Shown: positions 54,521 to 63,888 of the stretch, one piece after another
Layout of the letters: each line of letters begins with the position of its first letter
Position numbering within the stretch: position 1 is the first letter of the stretch
NCBI GenBank assembly: GCA_963727075.1
Contig: CAVSET010000002.1
Location: 388,121 to 452,120, forward strand
Reading direction: 5' to 3'
DNA from: Bog-756 sp963727075
Lineage (GTDB): Bacteria; Actinomycetota; Acidimicrobiia; Acidimicrobiales; RAAP-2
DNA: 64,000 nucleotides
Program-made: the position numbers and the translations under genes
The notes under the pieces: generated by a model
What the model was told of the DNA's origin: nothing
What the model saw: only the letters and a program-made list of their open reading frames with translations
Databases searched by the model: none

Positions 54521-54802
54521 GGTTCCTCCCATGGATAGCGGGATCGGGAACGGACCGATCGCATCTTGCCGGTGATACCGGCCTCGCCGAAGAATGTAGG
54601 GCCGGCTCCGGCGTTCTGCAACCGCGAATTGGCGGTCGCAGTCGACCGGCCTCACGTTGGGCCCCCGCAAGGCCGATCCGCGGTTGCTCCGACTCCCTTC
54701 GCCGTCCGGCACGGTCGTGGTCACCTATGTCGAGCGGATCAAAGGTTGGGGGCAGCCGCGCCTACCTGACCCGGGACCCGTCAGTTACTTACGATGGAGC
54801 AC

Positions 54803-54985
54803 ATGACGGTGGTATGTGATGGCCTTCTGGTCGAGTACGACGAAGGCATCGGTGAGTGCGACCTTGGCGATGCCTGCCAAGCGCTCGGATCACGAGACGA
54901 CTATCCGGCCTATCGCGCTGCGCATGGCCGCGTGATCGATAGCGGGCAGTTCGAGAACAAGGACGAGTATGGAGGCGAGGCCTGA
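54803..54985 (+). CDS. small acidic hypothetical protein
   Basis: 60 residues from ATG 54803 (MTVVCDGLLVEYDEG), or 63 from ATG 54794. Acidic, with two Cys near the middle; no family recognised. No convincing ribosome-binding site. It stands alone between the secreted repeat protein and an IS-scrap region. Confidence 0.35.
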   Translation: MTVVCDGLLVEYDEGIGECDLGDACQALGSRDDYPAYRAAHGRVIDSGQFENKDEYGGEA

Positions 54986-55338
54986 TCCCGGGCGGCGGGA
55001 GTCGATGCTCAATCGAAGGGTGTTGCCGGTGTCGAGGCCGTTGCAGTGACCTTCAAGGAACGACACGCCGACCTCCCCGTGACGATTCGGGTCCAGCCGA
55101 ACGGGTGAGGCTCGACATGCCCCCGATCGCCGGGAGCGGGCCGGTTATTGACTGTTGGACTGACAAGCACAAGTGACGGCGACCGAAGTCGATGACCGTC
55201 AGTCCCCGGGCTGTTGAGTTTGGCTTCATGATCGAGTCAACTATCCCGTTCGGTCTGATCACGAGAACCGACTCGCTGCCCGACCTACTCGGACACGATG
55301 TTCGGCACCGACGCCCCGATCTGTTCTAGGTCCATCGG
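54986..55338. other. 353-bp stretch without a supported gene
   Basis: On the minus strand near 55185-55155 it reads VIDFGRRHL, recalling the GRRHL end of the transposase fragments, but the match is too short to call. Confidence 0.35.
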
Positions 55339-56526
55339 CTATGACGATCGGAGCACGAGCCCGGCCAAGCGGAAGATCCGGCGATCGCCTCCGACGGGGG
55401 CCTGGATGAGCCTGAGCTCGTTGGTAACAAATCCGAAGGACAGTCCGGTGGCCGGGTCTGCCCAACCGCCCGAGCCGCCGAAGCCATAGTGCCCGAAGGC
55501 CGAGCCGCCCCGATACCGCTGCGCTCCGGCTCGGTGATAGCCCATGCGCCAATTCATCCGCATGCCGATGACCGCGTCGTGGGCTCTGGTCTGGACCTCG
55601 CTCAAGGTGCGAACCGTCTCCGGTGACAACAGCCGTACGCCCTCCACCTCGCCGTCGTTGGCGATGACCGCGTAGAGCTTGGCCAACCCATGGGCGGAGA
55701 GGAGGCCGTTCACCGAGGGCATCTCCGTATTCAGCAGCGACGGTGACGGACCGGTGAAGAGCTCGTCGAAATGCGGGACATACAGCGCCTCGAGAAAGCG
55801 GCGGGTGAACTCCACCTTGCGGAGCGTGGGCATGGACCGGGCACTGGCGCCGGCAAAGAGGGCCGGCGTCGGGCGAACAGGCGGGGTCCGGCCTAGGAGC
55901 GGCGCAACTCGCCGCAAGCCGTCGGACGGCATCCCGATATACAGGCCGTTGGTCTCAAGAGGCTCGGCGAGCTCGGTGCGCACCAGGTCGGCCATGCCGA
56001 GCCCGGTGACCCTCCGGGCCAGCCCGGCCACGAGCCATCCGTAGGTAAGTGCGTGGTAGCCCGGATGCCCTGGCCAAGGGTCGGGCGCCCGGGCCGCCAG
56101 CTTCTCCTCCAGAGCGAGGTGATCAAGCAGGTCCTCCGAAGAGCCGGCGAGGTCGGTCATCGAATGCAGGCCCGCCTGGTGGCTCATCAGCTGCCGCACG
56201 GTGATGGACCCCTTACCGGCGGCGGCGAACTCCGGCCAGTAGCTGGCCACCGGAGCGTCATAGTCGATCAACCCGCGATCCGCCAGGCGATGCACGGCGG
56301 TCGAGGCCAGGCCCTTTGTAGTCGAAAAGGAGATGGCGATTGTGTCTCGCCTCCAGGGGCGCGACCGGCCGACGTCGGCGAACCCGGCCCACACGTCCAC
56401 CACGGGCTGGCCGTGCAATCGAACGGACAATGCTCCGCCACCGCTGCTGCCGGCATTGAACAATCGGCCGAAATACGACACCACGGGAGCGAATGCCGGA
56501 TGTACGTATCCGTTTACGTCCCCCAT
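55339..56526 (-). CDS. serine hydrolase of the beta-lactamase fold (EstB-like esterase)
   Basis: 395 residues from ATG 56526 (MGDVNGYVHPAFA). Nucleophile motif STTKG at about 93-97, Tyr block GYHALTYGWL (Tyr at about 181), third motif HYGFGGSGG near the C-terminus. Like the protein at 3538, it has YWPEFAAAGKG and LMSHQAGL. No signal peptide. Probably an esterase. Frame open upstream to 56811, but that part overlaps IS debris and is not protein-like. Confidence 0.85.
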   Translation of the reverse strand: MGDVNGYVHPAFAPVVSYFGRLFNAGSSGGGALSVRLHGQPVVDVWAGFADVGRSRPWRRDTIAISFSTTKGLASTAVHRLADRGLIDYDAPVASYWPEFAAAGKGSITVRQLMSHQAGLHSMTDLAGSSEDLLDHLALEEKLAARAPDPWPGHPGYHALTYGWLVAGLARRVTGLGMADLVRTELAEPLETNGLYIGMPSDGLRRVAPLLGRTPPVRPTPALFAGASARSMPTLRKVEFTRRFLEALYVPHFDELFTGPSPSLLNTEMPSVNGLLSAHGLAKLYAVIANDGEVEGVRLLSPETVRTLSEVQTRAHDAVIGMRMNWRMGYHRAGAQRYRGGSAFGHYGFGGSGGWADPATGLSFGFVTNELRLIQAPVGGDRRIFRLAGLVLRSS

Positions 56527-56874
56527 GGTCACCCAGTGAGCTTGTCCGTTTGAGGTCGCCCTCGCCAAACCACCGTTGACAGTCCGAGGTCTGTGAGTGA
56601 TCGGGGCACACGATGGCCCAGTTTGGTCGCCATCAACCGATTCGCGAAAGTGCTGTTCAGGCAACCTGGTTTTGCATTTTCGGCACCCACAAGTCCAACA
56701 GCGAAACATTTGACCATGGTGCTGGGCGACAGGCTGCATCCCGTCCGGTTCTTGATCCGGACTGGACCGCCAGACCAGTGGCACACGGGCTGGACCACCA
56801 CGTCCCCACACGCAGGATCAGACCCCTCCAATGCCGACAACCCGGGAGCTCGACGGCTCATCCGCTGATCTCAA
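56527..56874. other. 348-bp region of insertion-sequence debris
   Basis: On the minus strand from 56685 it reads TGCCGAAAATGCAAAACC, an IS-type end. At 56704-56766 on the plus strand it encodes HLTMVLGDRLHPVRFLIR, which matches NLTMVLAERSPSVRFLIR of the transposase at 58454. The pieces are not in a consistent element order. Confidence 0.55.
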
Positions 56875-58230
56875 TCAGAACGGAAGCTGTTCGGCCTGAA
56901 GGCCCATCAGTTCATCGAACATCCTGCGGCACGAGACCTCATCGGCTGGTGAGTTCGGGTCCTGGCGAAGCGCCTGGAATGCCAAGTTCGGGTCCCTGTT
57001 CAACGCGGCGTCGACGATGAGGTCCTGGAGCTCGACCTGGGTCGCGATCCACCCGGCAAGGGGTGCACCGAGCGGGGGCATCGTGTCCGGGTGCACGCCG
57101 TTACCATCGACGGTGGCGCCCACCTCAACGATCGCACCGTCGGCTACGTCGGTCAGGTAACTCCGGTTGGGTATGTTGACGGCCATGATCCGTGTCGGGT
57201 CGTCGCACCAGATCGCCGCGACGATCGGGACGACCTCCTCGTGAGAATGCCCCATCGCCTGAAGGGGCAATGGCACCTTGGTCGCCGCGGCCCATGCGGC
57301 AATTCTCTCGGCGACCTGGATGACAGGCTCATGGAAGTCGAGAGGAATTGGCATCCACTCGGCAGCATCGAGGGCAAACGGCAGGTACTCGCCGATATGG
57401 CTATCTACGGAGCACGGCACCAGGCCGTACTCGCGAACGATGTGCGCCACTAGCGGGACGTAGTTGAACTCGATCAGCAACGCGCCGGGCAGCACCCGGT
57501 CGAGCTGCCGTGCAAATCTCTGGGTAGTGGGCGAGAAGTCGAAGAACCGTTTCGAGTAGAACGCGCGGATCAGTGGAAGCAGGTCCTTACCGGTCCTCGA
57601 GTCACGGAACTCGGTGAAGAACGTGAAGTGGTTGATGCCCGAGGCCTTCGCGTCGATGTGGGACCGCCTGATCCGGAGTCGCCGAGCCAAGCGGTAGATA
57701 CCCAACGGCATCTCGTGGCACATTCCCACGTTGCGGACCTTCGTCGCCTTGTTGATCGCCAACGTGACACGGCTCATCGGATTCGTCAGGTTGATCAGGA
57801 ACGCGTCAGGGCAGTACTTCTCGATGTCAGCGCAGATTCCCAGCGTATTCTTGATGCTCCGGAGTGAGTGGAACAACGCACCCGGACCGCCGTTCTCCCC
57901 AGTGATCTGGCGGGCGCCGTACCGGTTCGGGATCTCGTAGTCCTGGCGCCAGTAACGGAACCGCCCGAACTCCGCGCTGCTGAGCACGAAATCGGCGCCA
58001 TCAAACGCCACACCCGGGTCGGTCGTATAGTCGAGGACCACTGGCGCACCGGCCGCAGCGTTAAGCTTCGATGCGAACTGATATGCGCGTTCCAGACGCT
58101 CCGCGTTCACGTCATGCAACACCAGCCGGGCACCGCGGAGCCGGCTGGTGTGGACAACGTCGTTCACCATGGCCGGACCGAACGACATCCCCCCAGCGCC
58201 GACCATCGTGATCATCGGTGATTGCGCCAT
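56875..58230 (-). CDS. glycoside hydrolase family 4 protein (alpha-glucosidase/galacturonidase type)
   Basis: 451 residues from ATG 58230, with GGAGGGTG upstream. NAD-binding MVGAGGMSFGPAMV (9-22), NLTNPMSRVT, the metal Cys in GMCHEMPLG (Cys171) and the metal His in SGINHFTFFTEFRD (His201) are all present. GH4 enzymes cleave glycosides by an NAD- and Mn-dependent redox mechanism in the cytosol. No transporter is attached; GH29 and a peptide-type binding protein follow within 6 kb, so a small glycan-use cluster is possible. Confidence 0.9.
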   Translation of the reverse strand: MAQSPMITMVGAGGMSFGPAMVNDVVHTSRLRGARLVLHDVNAERLERAYQFASKLNAAAGAPVVLDYTTDPGVAFDGADFVLSSAEFGRFRYWRQDYEIPNRYGARQITGENGGPGALFHSLRSIKNTLGICADIEKYCPDAFLINLTNPMSRVTLAINKATKVRNVGMCHEMPLGIYRLARRLRIRRSHIDAKASGINHFTFFTEFRDSRTGKDLLPLIRAFYSKRFFDFSPTTQRFARQLDRVLPGALLIEFNYVPLVAHIVREYGLVPCSVDSHIGEYLPFALDAAEWMPIPLDFHEPVIQVAERIAAWAAATKVPLPLQAMGHSHEEVVPIVAAIWCDDPTRIMAVNIPNRSYLTDVADGAIVEVGATVDGNGVHPDTMPPLGAPLAGWIATQVELQDLIVDAALNRDPNLAFQALRQDPNSPADEVSCRRMFDELMGLQAEQLPF

Positions 58231-58380
58231 CACACCCTCCACAGCGGTGTACGACCTCAGAGGCTAACGACGCCCATCGACCTTCGCCACATCAGTACCG
58301 AGCGCGACGTATCAACCGATGATCTGGGTGAGGGCTGCAGCATCGTCCTGGACGGCCGACAGGGCCCGACCCCTTGTGAG

Positions 58381-58424
58381 TGCCGAAAATGTCATCCGGG
58401 GGCCCTGAGCGGGACTTTCGTAGC
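58381..58424 (+). repeat. IS-type terminal sequence beside the transposase fragment
   Basis: TGCCGAAAATGTCATCCGGG, then CTGAGCGGGACTTTCGTAGC. It lies 30 bp beyond the 3' end of the minus-strand transposase, read inward, so it fits the right terminal inverted repeat of that element. Confidence 0.65.
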
Positions 58425-58453
58425 TTGACTGAGCCATGGCTCGGTCAGGACGC

Positions 58454-59180
58454 TTACAGGTGACGGCGACCGAGGATCAGCATTCGGTCGAGACATTCAC
58501 GACGCACGGTGCCGACGAAGCGCTCGGCGAACGCATTGGCCCGTGGAGCCCGGATCGGTGTGCGGATGATTCGGATGCGCTCAGACCGGAAGATCCCATC
58601 GAAACTCGAGGTGAACTTGGCGTCTCGGCTCCGGATCAGGAACCTGACGGAAGGTGACCGCTCGGCAAGCACCATGGTGAGATTGCGGGCCTGCTGGACG
58701 ACCCACGCCCCAGTCGGGTGCGCCGTGATCCCCATCAGGTACACCCTTCGGGTGTCGAGTTCGATGAAGAACAGCACGTAGAGTCTCTTCAGTAGCACCG
58801 TGTCGATGGTGAAGAAGTCGCAAGCCAGCATGGATGACGCCTGGGTTCGAAGGAAGTCTGCCCAGTTGGGACCGGTCCGCATCGGTGAGGGATCGATGTT
58901 GTGCCTGCGAAGCATGGCCCACACGCTTGAGGGGGCGAAGACAACACCCATCCTGGCCAGCTCACCCTGGATCCGGCGGTAGCCCCAGGTGGGATTCTCC
59001 CGGCCTAGTTGGACAATGACGGCAACGGTGCCCGCCGGGACGCTCGGCCGACCTGGACGGTGGGGATAGGCCCAGCGGCGCCGGACCAGATCCCGATGCC
59101 AGCGGAGCAGGGTCTCGGGCTGGACGAAGAACCTCGTCAGGCGCCGGCGACTAAAAAGCCGACTCAGTCCACCCGATTAT
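58454..59180 (-). pseudogene. IS3/IS481-like transposase, N-terminally truncated
   Basis: Open from GLSRLF near 59180 to the stop at 58454. SRRRLTRFFVQPETLLRWHR and NPTWGYRRIQGELARMG are the N-terminal helices. DFFTIDT begins the rve integrase core, then FIELDTRRVYLMGIT, VRFLIRSRDAKFTSSFDGIF and ANAFAERFVGTVRRECLD with the catalytic acidic residues. The first 60 residues (FLYVAFV...LLAG) are missing, and the C-terminus stops at GRRHL. A similar N-terminal piece, ending where this one begins, lies at 46083. Confidence 0.75.
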
Positions 59181-59213
59181 GTCGGAACCCCAGCAGCAGT
59201 CAGTCTCAGTGCA

Positions 59214-59371
59214 GTGGGTGGGTGGGCTACCGACAGAACCCAACTGACCACCACTGATGGCGAGTCCTCGAGCGGCATTTTCCATGCTAACGACCAAGAT
59301 CTTCCATACTGTTTCTGGCGCACCTAATGGTGGAAGGACCTGCTCAGCCATGCCGGATGGGATTGTCGGCA
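59214..59371. repeat. dispersed repeat, copy B
   Basis: GTGGGTGGGTGGG, then ACCGACAGAACCC and the same internal blocks as copy A (27049-27231). On the minus strand it starts TGCCGACAATCCCATCCGGC, similar to the IS-type ends. It directly follows the broken 5' end of the transposase fragment. Confidence 0.65.
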
Positions 59372-59479
59372 CCCACAGGTCCAGATGATGACTTTACGTT
59401 CGGAATGTGGAGCCACAGAGGTGGGCCTCGCCGAGTGCGTTTCGGCTGGCCAAGCCGCGTCGGGGCGGTTCGCTTCGGG

Positions 59480-60442
59480 TCAGGCTGAGCGCAGCTCTTC
59501 GAGGAGTCCGGCGGGATACGGCGAGTCGTAAGCGGACACGCCCAGTGTCGCGCGGATCTCGCTTACAGGGCGGTCCCAGATCGACTCCCACTGCACCTCA
59601 AGCATCGGCGGTGACTCTCGACCGTGGGAGTAGGCGCTGAGGATGGTGTCGAGGAGGAATCCGGTGGCTTCGAAGGGCTGTGTGAAGGCAGCCTTGGTCA
59701 GTACCGTGCCGAGGAACATCGAGGAGTAGTGGTGGCCGAACTGGGCCATCTGAAACCCCGAGATGGCCACTTCGTGGAGCCCACTGGTCTCATATCCGCC
59801 GACCAGGTGCCAGATGTCGTGGCATTGGAGGATGCGCACGTTCAGGTAGTCGAGTGGTGGAGGGAGCGCGGTCAGGCCCAGCGCGTCGCGGTCCAGCACT
59901 TCGAGGTCGAAACCTTTGTCCACCACGAGCGAGTGGAGGTGGCCTCCGAGTGAGTCAGACGGACAGCGGGCCAGGTCCGCCAGCTGGAAGCGGGGTGGGA
60001 TTCCGTAGGCCGCTGCCTCGGCCGTTCCGGGATACCGGAGTGCCATGGCTGCTAGCCGGTCATGGAACGACTCCGGAAGCAGTCCGGCCAACGCGGCGGT
60101 CCGCACGGTGATGTCGGCTGGGTCGCGTCCCACGTCTGGGTCGTCGATGATGGCCCAGATGGCGTCCCACAGCTCCGGGGAGACCTCTCCCACAACAGGA
60201 TCGCCGCCGACTGGTCGAGCGTCGGGTGATCGTCCCAGCCAGCCGTCGGTGAGCCCGTCATAGATCTCGACCAGGCACTCCGGGGCGAAGGTGGCGACGC
60301 CGAGGCAGGCTGCGGCGATCCCAGCCGGCGCCTCCGGGTCGCCGGCACGAAGTGCATGAGCGCGAGCGCGAGCCCCGGCCCGGTCGTTTCCGGCCATCAC
60401 CAGAGCTGCGAACATGTCGCGCTCGTTCGTGTCGTCCGACAT
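59480..60442 (-). CDS. Coq4-like protein
   Basis: 320 residues. The Coq4 zinc motif is clear: CHDIWHLVGGYETSGLHE, with His208, Asp209, His212 and Glu224, followed by FQMAQFGH. Eukaryotic Coq4 acts in ubiquinone ring modification; many bacterial homologues lack a known role. The N-terminal 110 residues are not part of that domain. Stands alone between the repeat and the GH29 gene. Confidence 0.8.
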   Translation of the reverse strand: MSDDTNERDMFAALVMAGNDRAGARARAHALRAGDPEAPAGIAAACLGVATFAPECLVEIYDGLTDGWLGRSPDARPVGGDPVVGEVSPELWDAIWAIIDDPDVGRDPADITVRTAALAGLLPESFHDRLAAMALRYPGTAEAAAYGIPPRFQLADLARCPSDSLGGHLHSLVVDKGFDLEVLDRDALGLTALPPPLDYLNVRILQCHDIWHLVGGYETSGLHEVAISGFQMAQFGHHYSSMFLGTVLTKAAFTQPFEATGFLLDTILSAYSHGRESPPMLEVQWESIWDRPVSEIRATLGVSAYDSPYPAGLLEELRSA

Positions 60443-60523
60443 CGGACCCCCTTCTCGACGCCCCGCCCACGTTAGCGCTCCGGCGGTGGCGTCAGGCAGG
60501 GTGCGCCCGGCCGGACGAGCGTT

Positions 60524-61990
60524 TTAGGACCGTACGGGGAACGTGGGTGCAGCCTCTACGGACCGAAGGGCGATCACGGCGGGCAGTGGGCTGGGATGGC
60601 GCGCCGGCAGCTCAACGGTGATGCCCGCTGCGGTGGACGTCCAGGGGATCTGGGCACCGTCCACCGTCTCGGCCTCCGTGGTCGGAGTGGCCCGCACTTC
60701 GGCCAGTGTCACTACGGGCGGTGCATCCCGCAGGAAGGCGAAAACGGTGTCGCCGCGAGATGTGTAGCGTACGGCCTGCTTCCCTGGGATGTCGCTCCCC
60801 GGCAGGACCCAAGGCCGGGTTGCCGCCAGCGCCTCGCGGTTCGGCGTGACCCAGTCGGCCAGCCATCTGAGACGGGTGGCCTGTTCGTCGGGGAGCTGGG
60901 CATCTATGCCCCGGGGCCCGACGTTCAACAACAGATTGCCCCCCTTGGCCACGATGTCGGTCAACATCCACAGCAGCTCGTCGTGGGCCAGGAAGTCCTC
61001 GGGGCGGGATTGGGCGTTGTAGCCGAAGCTCTGGTCCATTCCCCTCACGCATTCCCAAGGGAAGCGCTGGACGTCGGGGAAGACGGAGTACTCCGGGGTG
61101 CGCACGTCCCAGTGAGGCGGTCGGGGAGGTACCAGCCCTCCCTCGCGTTTGAACTGCAGCTCCATGGCCGCGTCGATGGCCCGGCGGCCCGGGGCGGTCT
61201 TGACGAGGCCGAGCAGGGCGCTCCAGGGCATCCAACGATCGTTGACCACGCCGTCGGGCACCTCGCGGTAGTAGTGCTCCAGCAGGGACCAGAGCTGCCC
61301 GCCCGCTGTTGGCCAGGCGATGTCGTTCCAGAGGACGCTCGGTCGGTAGCGCTCGATCAGTTCGCGAACCTGCGCCTCTGCGTAGGCGGGGTACTCCCCG
61401 CGGGGGATACCAGCCACGACATCGGCCATCGAGCCCATGGGTCGATCATCAAAGGTCCAGTCCATTCCGCCGCTGTAGTAGATCCCGAAGCGCATGCCTG
61501 CTCTGCGCACGGCTTCGCGCAGCTCACCCACTACGTCCCTGTTGCAGTTCCATCCCGGACGGCGCGGGTTGGCCACTCTGGTCGGCCACAGGCAATAGCC
61601 GTCGGCGTGCTTGGAGACCAGCACGACGTAACGGGCGCCCGTGGCGGCGAAGGCAGATGCCCATGCATCAGGATCCCACTGCTCGAGCCCCGACTCCCAC
61701 AGCTCTCTGAACGACTCGTAGGGTCGATCACCCCAGATCTCGCGGTGGTGGCGGCTGGCCGGGCTGTCGGGGAAGCGCAGCGAGTTCTGATACCACTCGA
61801 CGTACGGAGACGATCCGAATGCCTCCCGCCTGCCTGACCCGATAAGGGAACCGAAGTCGACGTCCACAGGAGCGAAGGCCGGCACCGAGGCCAGCGTCCA
61901 GTGGACGAAGATCCCTAGCTTGGCGTCCTGCCACCAGGTGGGCAGCCGACGATGCCGCAGGCGGCGGAGCTGCCGGTTCCGAACCTGCAT
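60524..61990 (-). CDS. alpha-L-fucosidase-like glycoside hydrolase (GH29)
   Basis: 488 residues from ATG 61990, with GGGAGG upstream. WWQDAKLGIFVHWTLASVPAF (about 19-39), VSKHADGYCLWPT (about 125-137) and VLWNDIAWP with the nucleophile Asp223 are the GH29 blocks. A short beta-sandwich ends the protein. Removes alpha-L-fucose or a related sugar from glycans. No signal peptide, so an intracellular enzyme. Divergent from the lipoprotein gene at 62159, with 168 bp between. Confidence 0.87.
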   Translation of the reverse strand: MQVRNRQLRRLRHRRLPTWWQDAKLGIFVHWTLASVPAFAPVDVDFGSLIGSGRREAFGSSPYVEWYQNSLRFPDSPASRHHREIWGDRPYESFRELWESGLEQWDPDAWASAFAATGARYVVLVSKHADGYCLWPTRVANPRRPGWNCNRDVVGELREAVRRAGMRFGIYYSGGMDWTFDDRPMGSMADVVAGIPRGEYPAYAEAQVRELIERYRPSVLWNDIAWPTAGGQLWSLLEHYYREVPDGVVNDRWMPWSALLGLVKTAPGRRAIDAAMELQFKREGGLVPPRPPHWDVRTPEYSVFPDVQRFPWECVRGMDQSFGYNAQSRPEDFLAHDELLWMLTDIVAKGGNLLLNVGPRGIDAQLPDEQATRLRWLADWVTPNREALAATRPWVLPGSDIPGKQAVRYTSRGDTVFAFLRDAPPVVTLAEVRATPTTEAETVDGAQIPWTSTAAGITVELPARHPSPLPAVIALRSVEAAPTFPVRS

Positions 61991-62158
61991 GGCCGAGCCT
62001 CCCGTTGCTGTCGCGGCCACCCTGGACCGTCGGCGCTTGTCTCCTCAGCGCCGTACAGTAGAGCATCCCTCTGGCCAAGCCCCCGACGGTCAGGCGGGAC
62101 GGTGGGTTGCCAGCTGATCGAGAGCACCGAGCGGACTGGGCACAGCGGGGAAGGGCAA

Positions 62159-63805
62159 ATGGCTGAACCTGACACGATCGATCGCCGGTCCTTTCTGGCT
62201 CGAGGCGCCGCCGGAGGAGGGGCCCTGCTGCTCAGTTCGACTGTTTCGGGGGCGTTGGCGGGTTGTTCGTCGTCGGCGCAGACCTCGGCTCCGCACCGGC
62301 AGACCGGTTCTCCGGTGCGGGGAGGGTCACTTGTGTTCGCAACGACAGCGGAGATCGACGGCTTCTACCCTCCCAATAACCACTGGGACACCAACGGATA
62401 CCTCTACGCCAATGCCGTCTTCGATCCGTTGCTGGCGGTGACAGCCGACGGCACAGTGCAGCCCTACCTCGCCGAGTCGATCTCGGGCAATGCCACAAAC
62501 GACGTGTGGACCGTCACGCTCCGGCCCGACGTGCACTTCTCCGACGGCTCCCTCCTCACCTCCGGGGTGGTCAAGGCCAACGTTGACGCCCTGCGCGCCT
62601 CATCCTTGTCGGGTGCCCTCTTCAAGTTGGTGGGCACGGTGGACTACCCCGACGAGCGGACGGTGGTGTTCCGCCTGACCGGGTCGAGCTTCGCATTTCC
62701 GGCCTACCTGACCTCCCAGATCGGCTACGTGGTCGGCGAGGCGATGGTACGCGCCAACGGCCTGGGGAACCCGATCGGCACCGGTCCGTTCACGTACTCG
62801 GACTGGGCACCGAACGACCACTTCACTGCCGTCCGCAATCCTCACTACTGGCGTGCCGGCCTTCCCTACCTCGATCAAGTGATATTCCGGCCGATTCCGG
62901 ACACGACCCAGCGGGAGTCGACTCTCAAGACGGGCGCCGTCGATGTGATCCTGTCTCTCGATGCAAGCACCGTCCGGGATTTCACGGGCCGGTCGGACTA
63001 CCAACTGGTCGATAGTCGCACCGGGGCTATCGGTCAGCCCACAATGGGCTTCCTCATGGTGAACACGGCAGTGGCGCCGACCGACGACTTGCGCGTCCGT
63101 CAGGCTTTGGCCAAGAGCCTCGACCAGCGCGAGCTCCAGAAGCTGTTCGGGGCGGGGTTCTCCCAACCAGTGAACGGAATGTTCCTGCCCGGCTCCCCGT
63201 ACTACAACGACACGGGCTATCCCTCCTTCGACCAGGTCGGAGCCCGATCGTTGGTGTCTGCGTACAAGGCTTCGCACGGGACGCCGTCCGTCCAGATCTC
63301 GACGGTCGCCTCGCCGTTCCTGACACAGGTGAGCCAGGTGGTCCAACAAATGTGGCAGAGCGTCGGGATTAGGGTGTCGATCAAGAGCCTCCAACAGGCC
63401 GACCTCATCTCAGCCGCCGTGATGGGCGAATTCCAGGTCGCCACGTGGGCCCAGTTTGGTGCGATTGACCCCGATCTGAACTACCTGTGGCTGAGCTCGA
63501 CAACGGTGGCTCCGGTGGGCAGCATTGGCTTGAACTTCCCACGCAATGACGATAACCAGCTTCAAGCGGCACTGGCCCTCGGTCGGGCCAGCAGCAACCC
63601 GGTCACTCGGCAGGAGGCCTACCGGACCGTCAACGACCGTCTGGCCCACGACCTGCCTTATCTCTGGACCGGGCAGACCCTCTTTTCGATCGTGGCCGAG
63701 CCGAGAGTGCGCAACGTCGGGCATCTGAGTCTTCCAAGTGGCGCGCCGGGCTACGGCTTCAACGAAGGCGTCGTCCACGTCTCAGAGATGTGGCTCGGCG
63801 GCTAG
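62159..63805 (+). CDS. ABC transporter substrate-binding lipoprotein, family 5 (peptide/oligosaccharide type)
   Basis: 549 residues from ATG 62159, with GGGGAAGGG upstream. Tat signal DRRSFLARG (8-16), hydrophobic core, and lipobox LAGC with Cys36. Mature part: GGSLVFATTAEIDGFYPPNN, then the SBP5 signature region VWTVTLRPDVHFSDGS and AIDPDLNYLW. Exported folded and lipid-anchored, it should deliver peptides, nickel or oligosaccharides. No permease or ATPase gene is in the window; they may follow beyond its right end. Beside GH29 and GH4, a glycan ligand is plausible. Confidence 0.88.
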   Translation: MAEPDTIDRRSFLARGAAGGGALLLSSTVSGALAGCSSSAQTSAPHRQTGSPVRGGSLVFATTAEIDGFYPPNNHWDTNGYLYANAVFDPLLAVTADGTVQPYLAESISGNATNDVWTVTLRPDVHFSDGSLLTSGVVKANVDALRASSLSGALFKLVGTVDYPDERTVVFRLTGSSFAFPAYLTSQIGYVVGEAMVRANGLGNPIGTGPFTYSDWAPNDHFTAVRNPHYWRAGLPYLDQVIFRPIPDTTQRESTLKTGAVDVILSLDASTVRDFTGRSDYQLVDSRTGAIGQPTMGFLMVNTAVAPTDDLRVRQALAKSLDQRELQKLFGAGFSQPVNGMFLPGSPYYNDTGYPSFDQVGARSLVSAYKASHGTPSVQISTVASPFLTQVSQVVQQMWQSVGIRVSIKSLQQADLISAAVMGEFQVATWAQFGAIDPDLNYLWLSSTTVAPVGSIGLNFPRNDDNQLQAALALGRASSNPVTRQEAYRTVNDRLAHDLPYLWTGQTLFSIVAEPRVRNVGHLSLPSGAPGYGFNEGVVHVSEMWLGG

Positions 63806-63888
63806 TGAGGGTCATCTGGACAGCGCCCACGACTGGCTCAGCGCGCCCTGACGTCGAGCTGACCTGCGTCCCCGATATGACCGGGGCG

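Noticed and set aside
58405..58420. GGGACTTTCGTAGC near 58410
   Set aside because: It lies inside an IS-type terminal sequence, has only one half of the dyad and no gene downstream.
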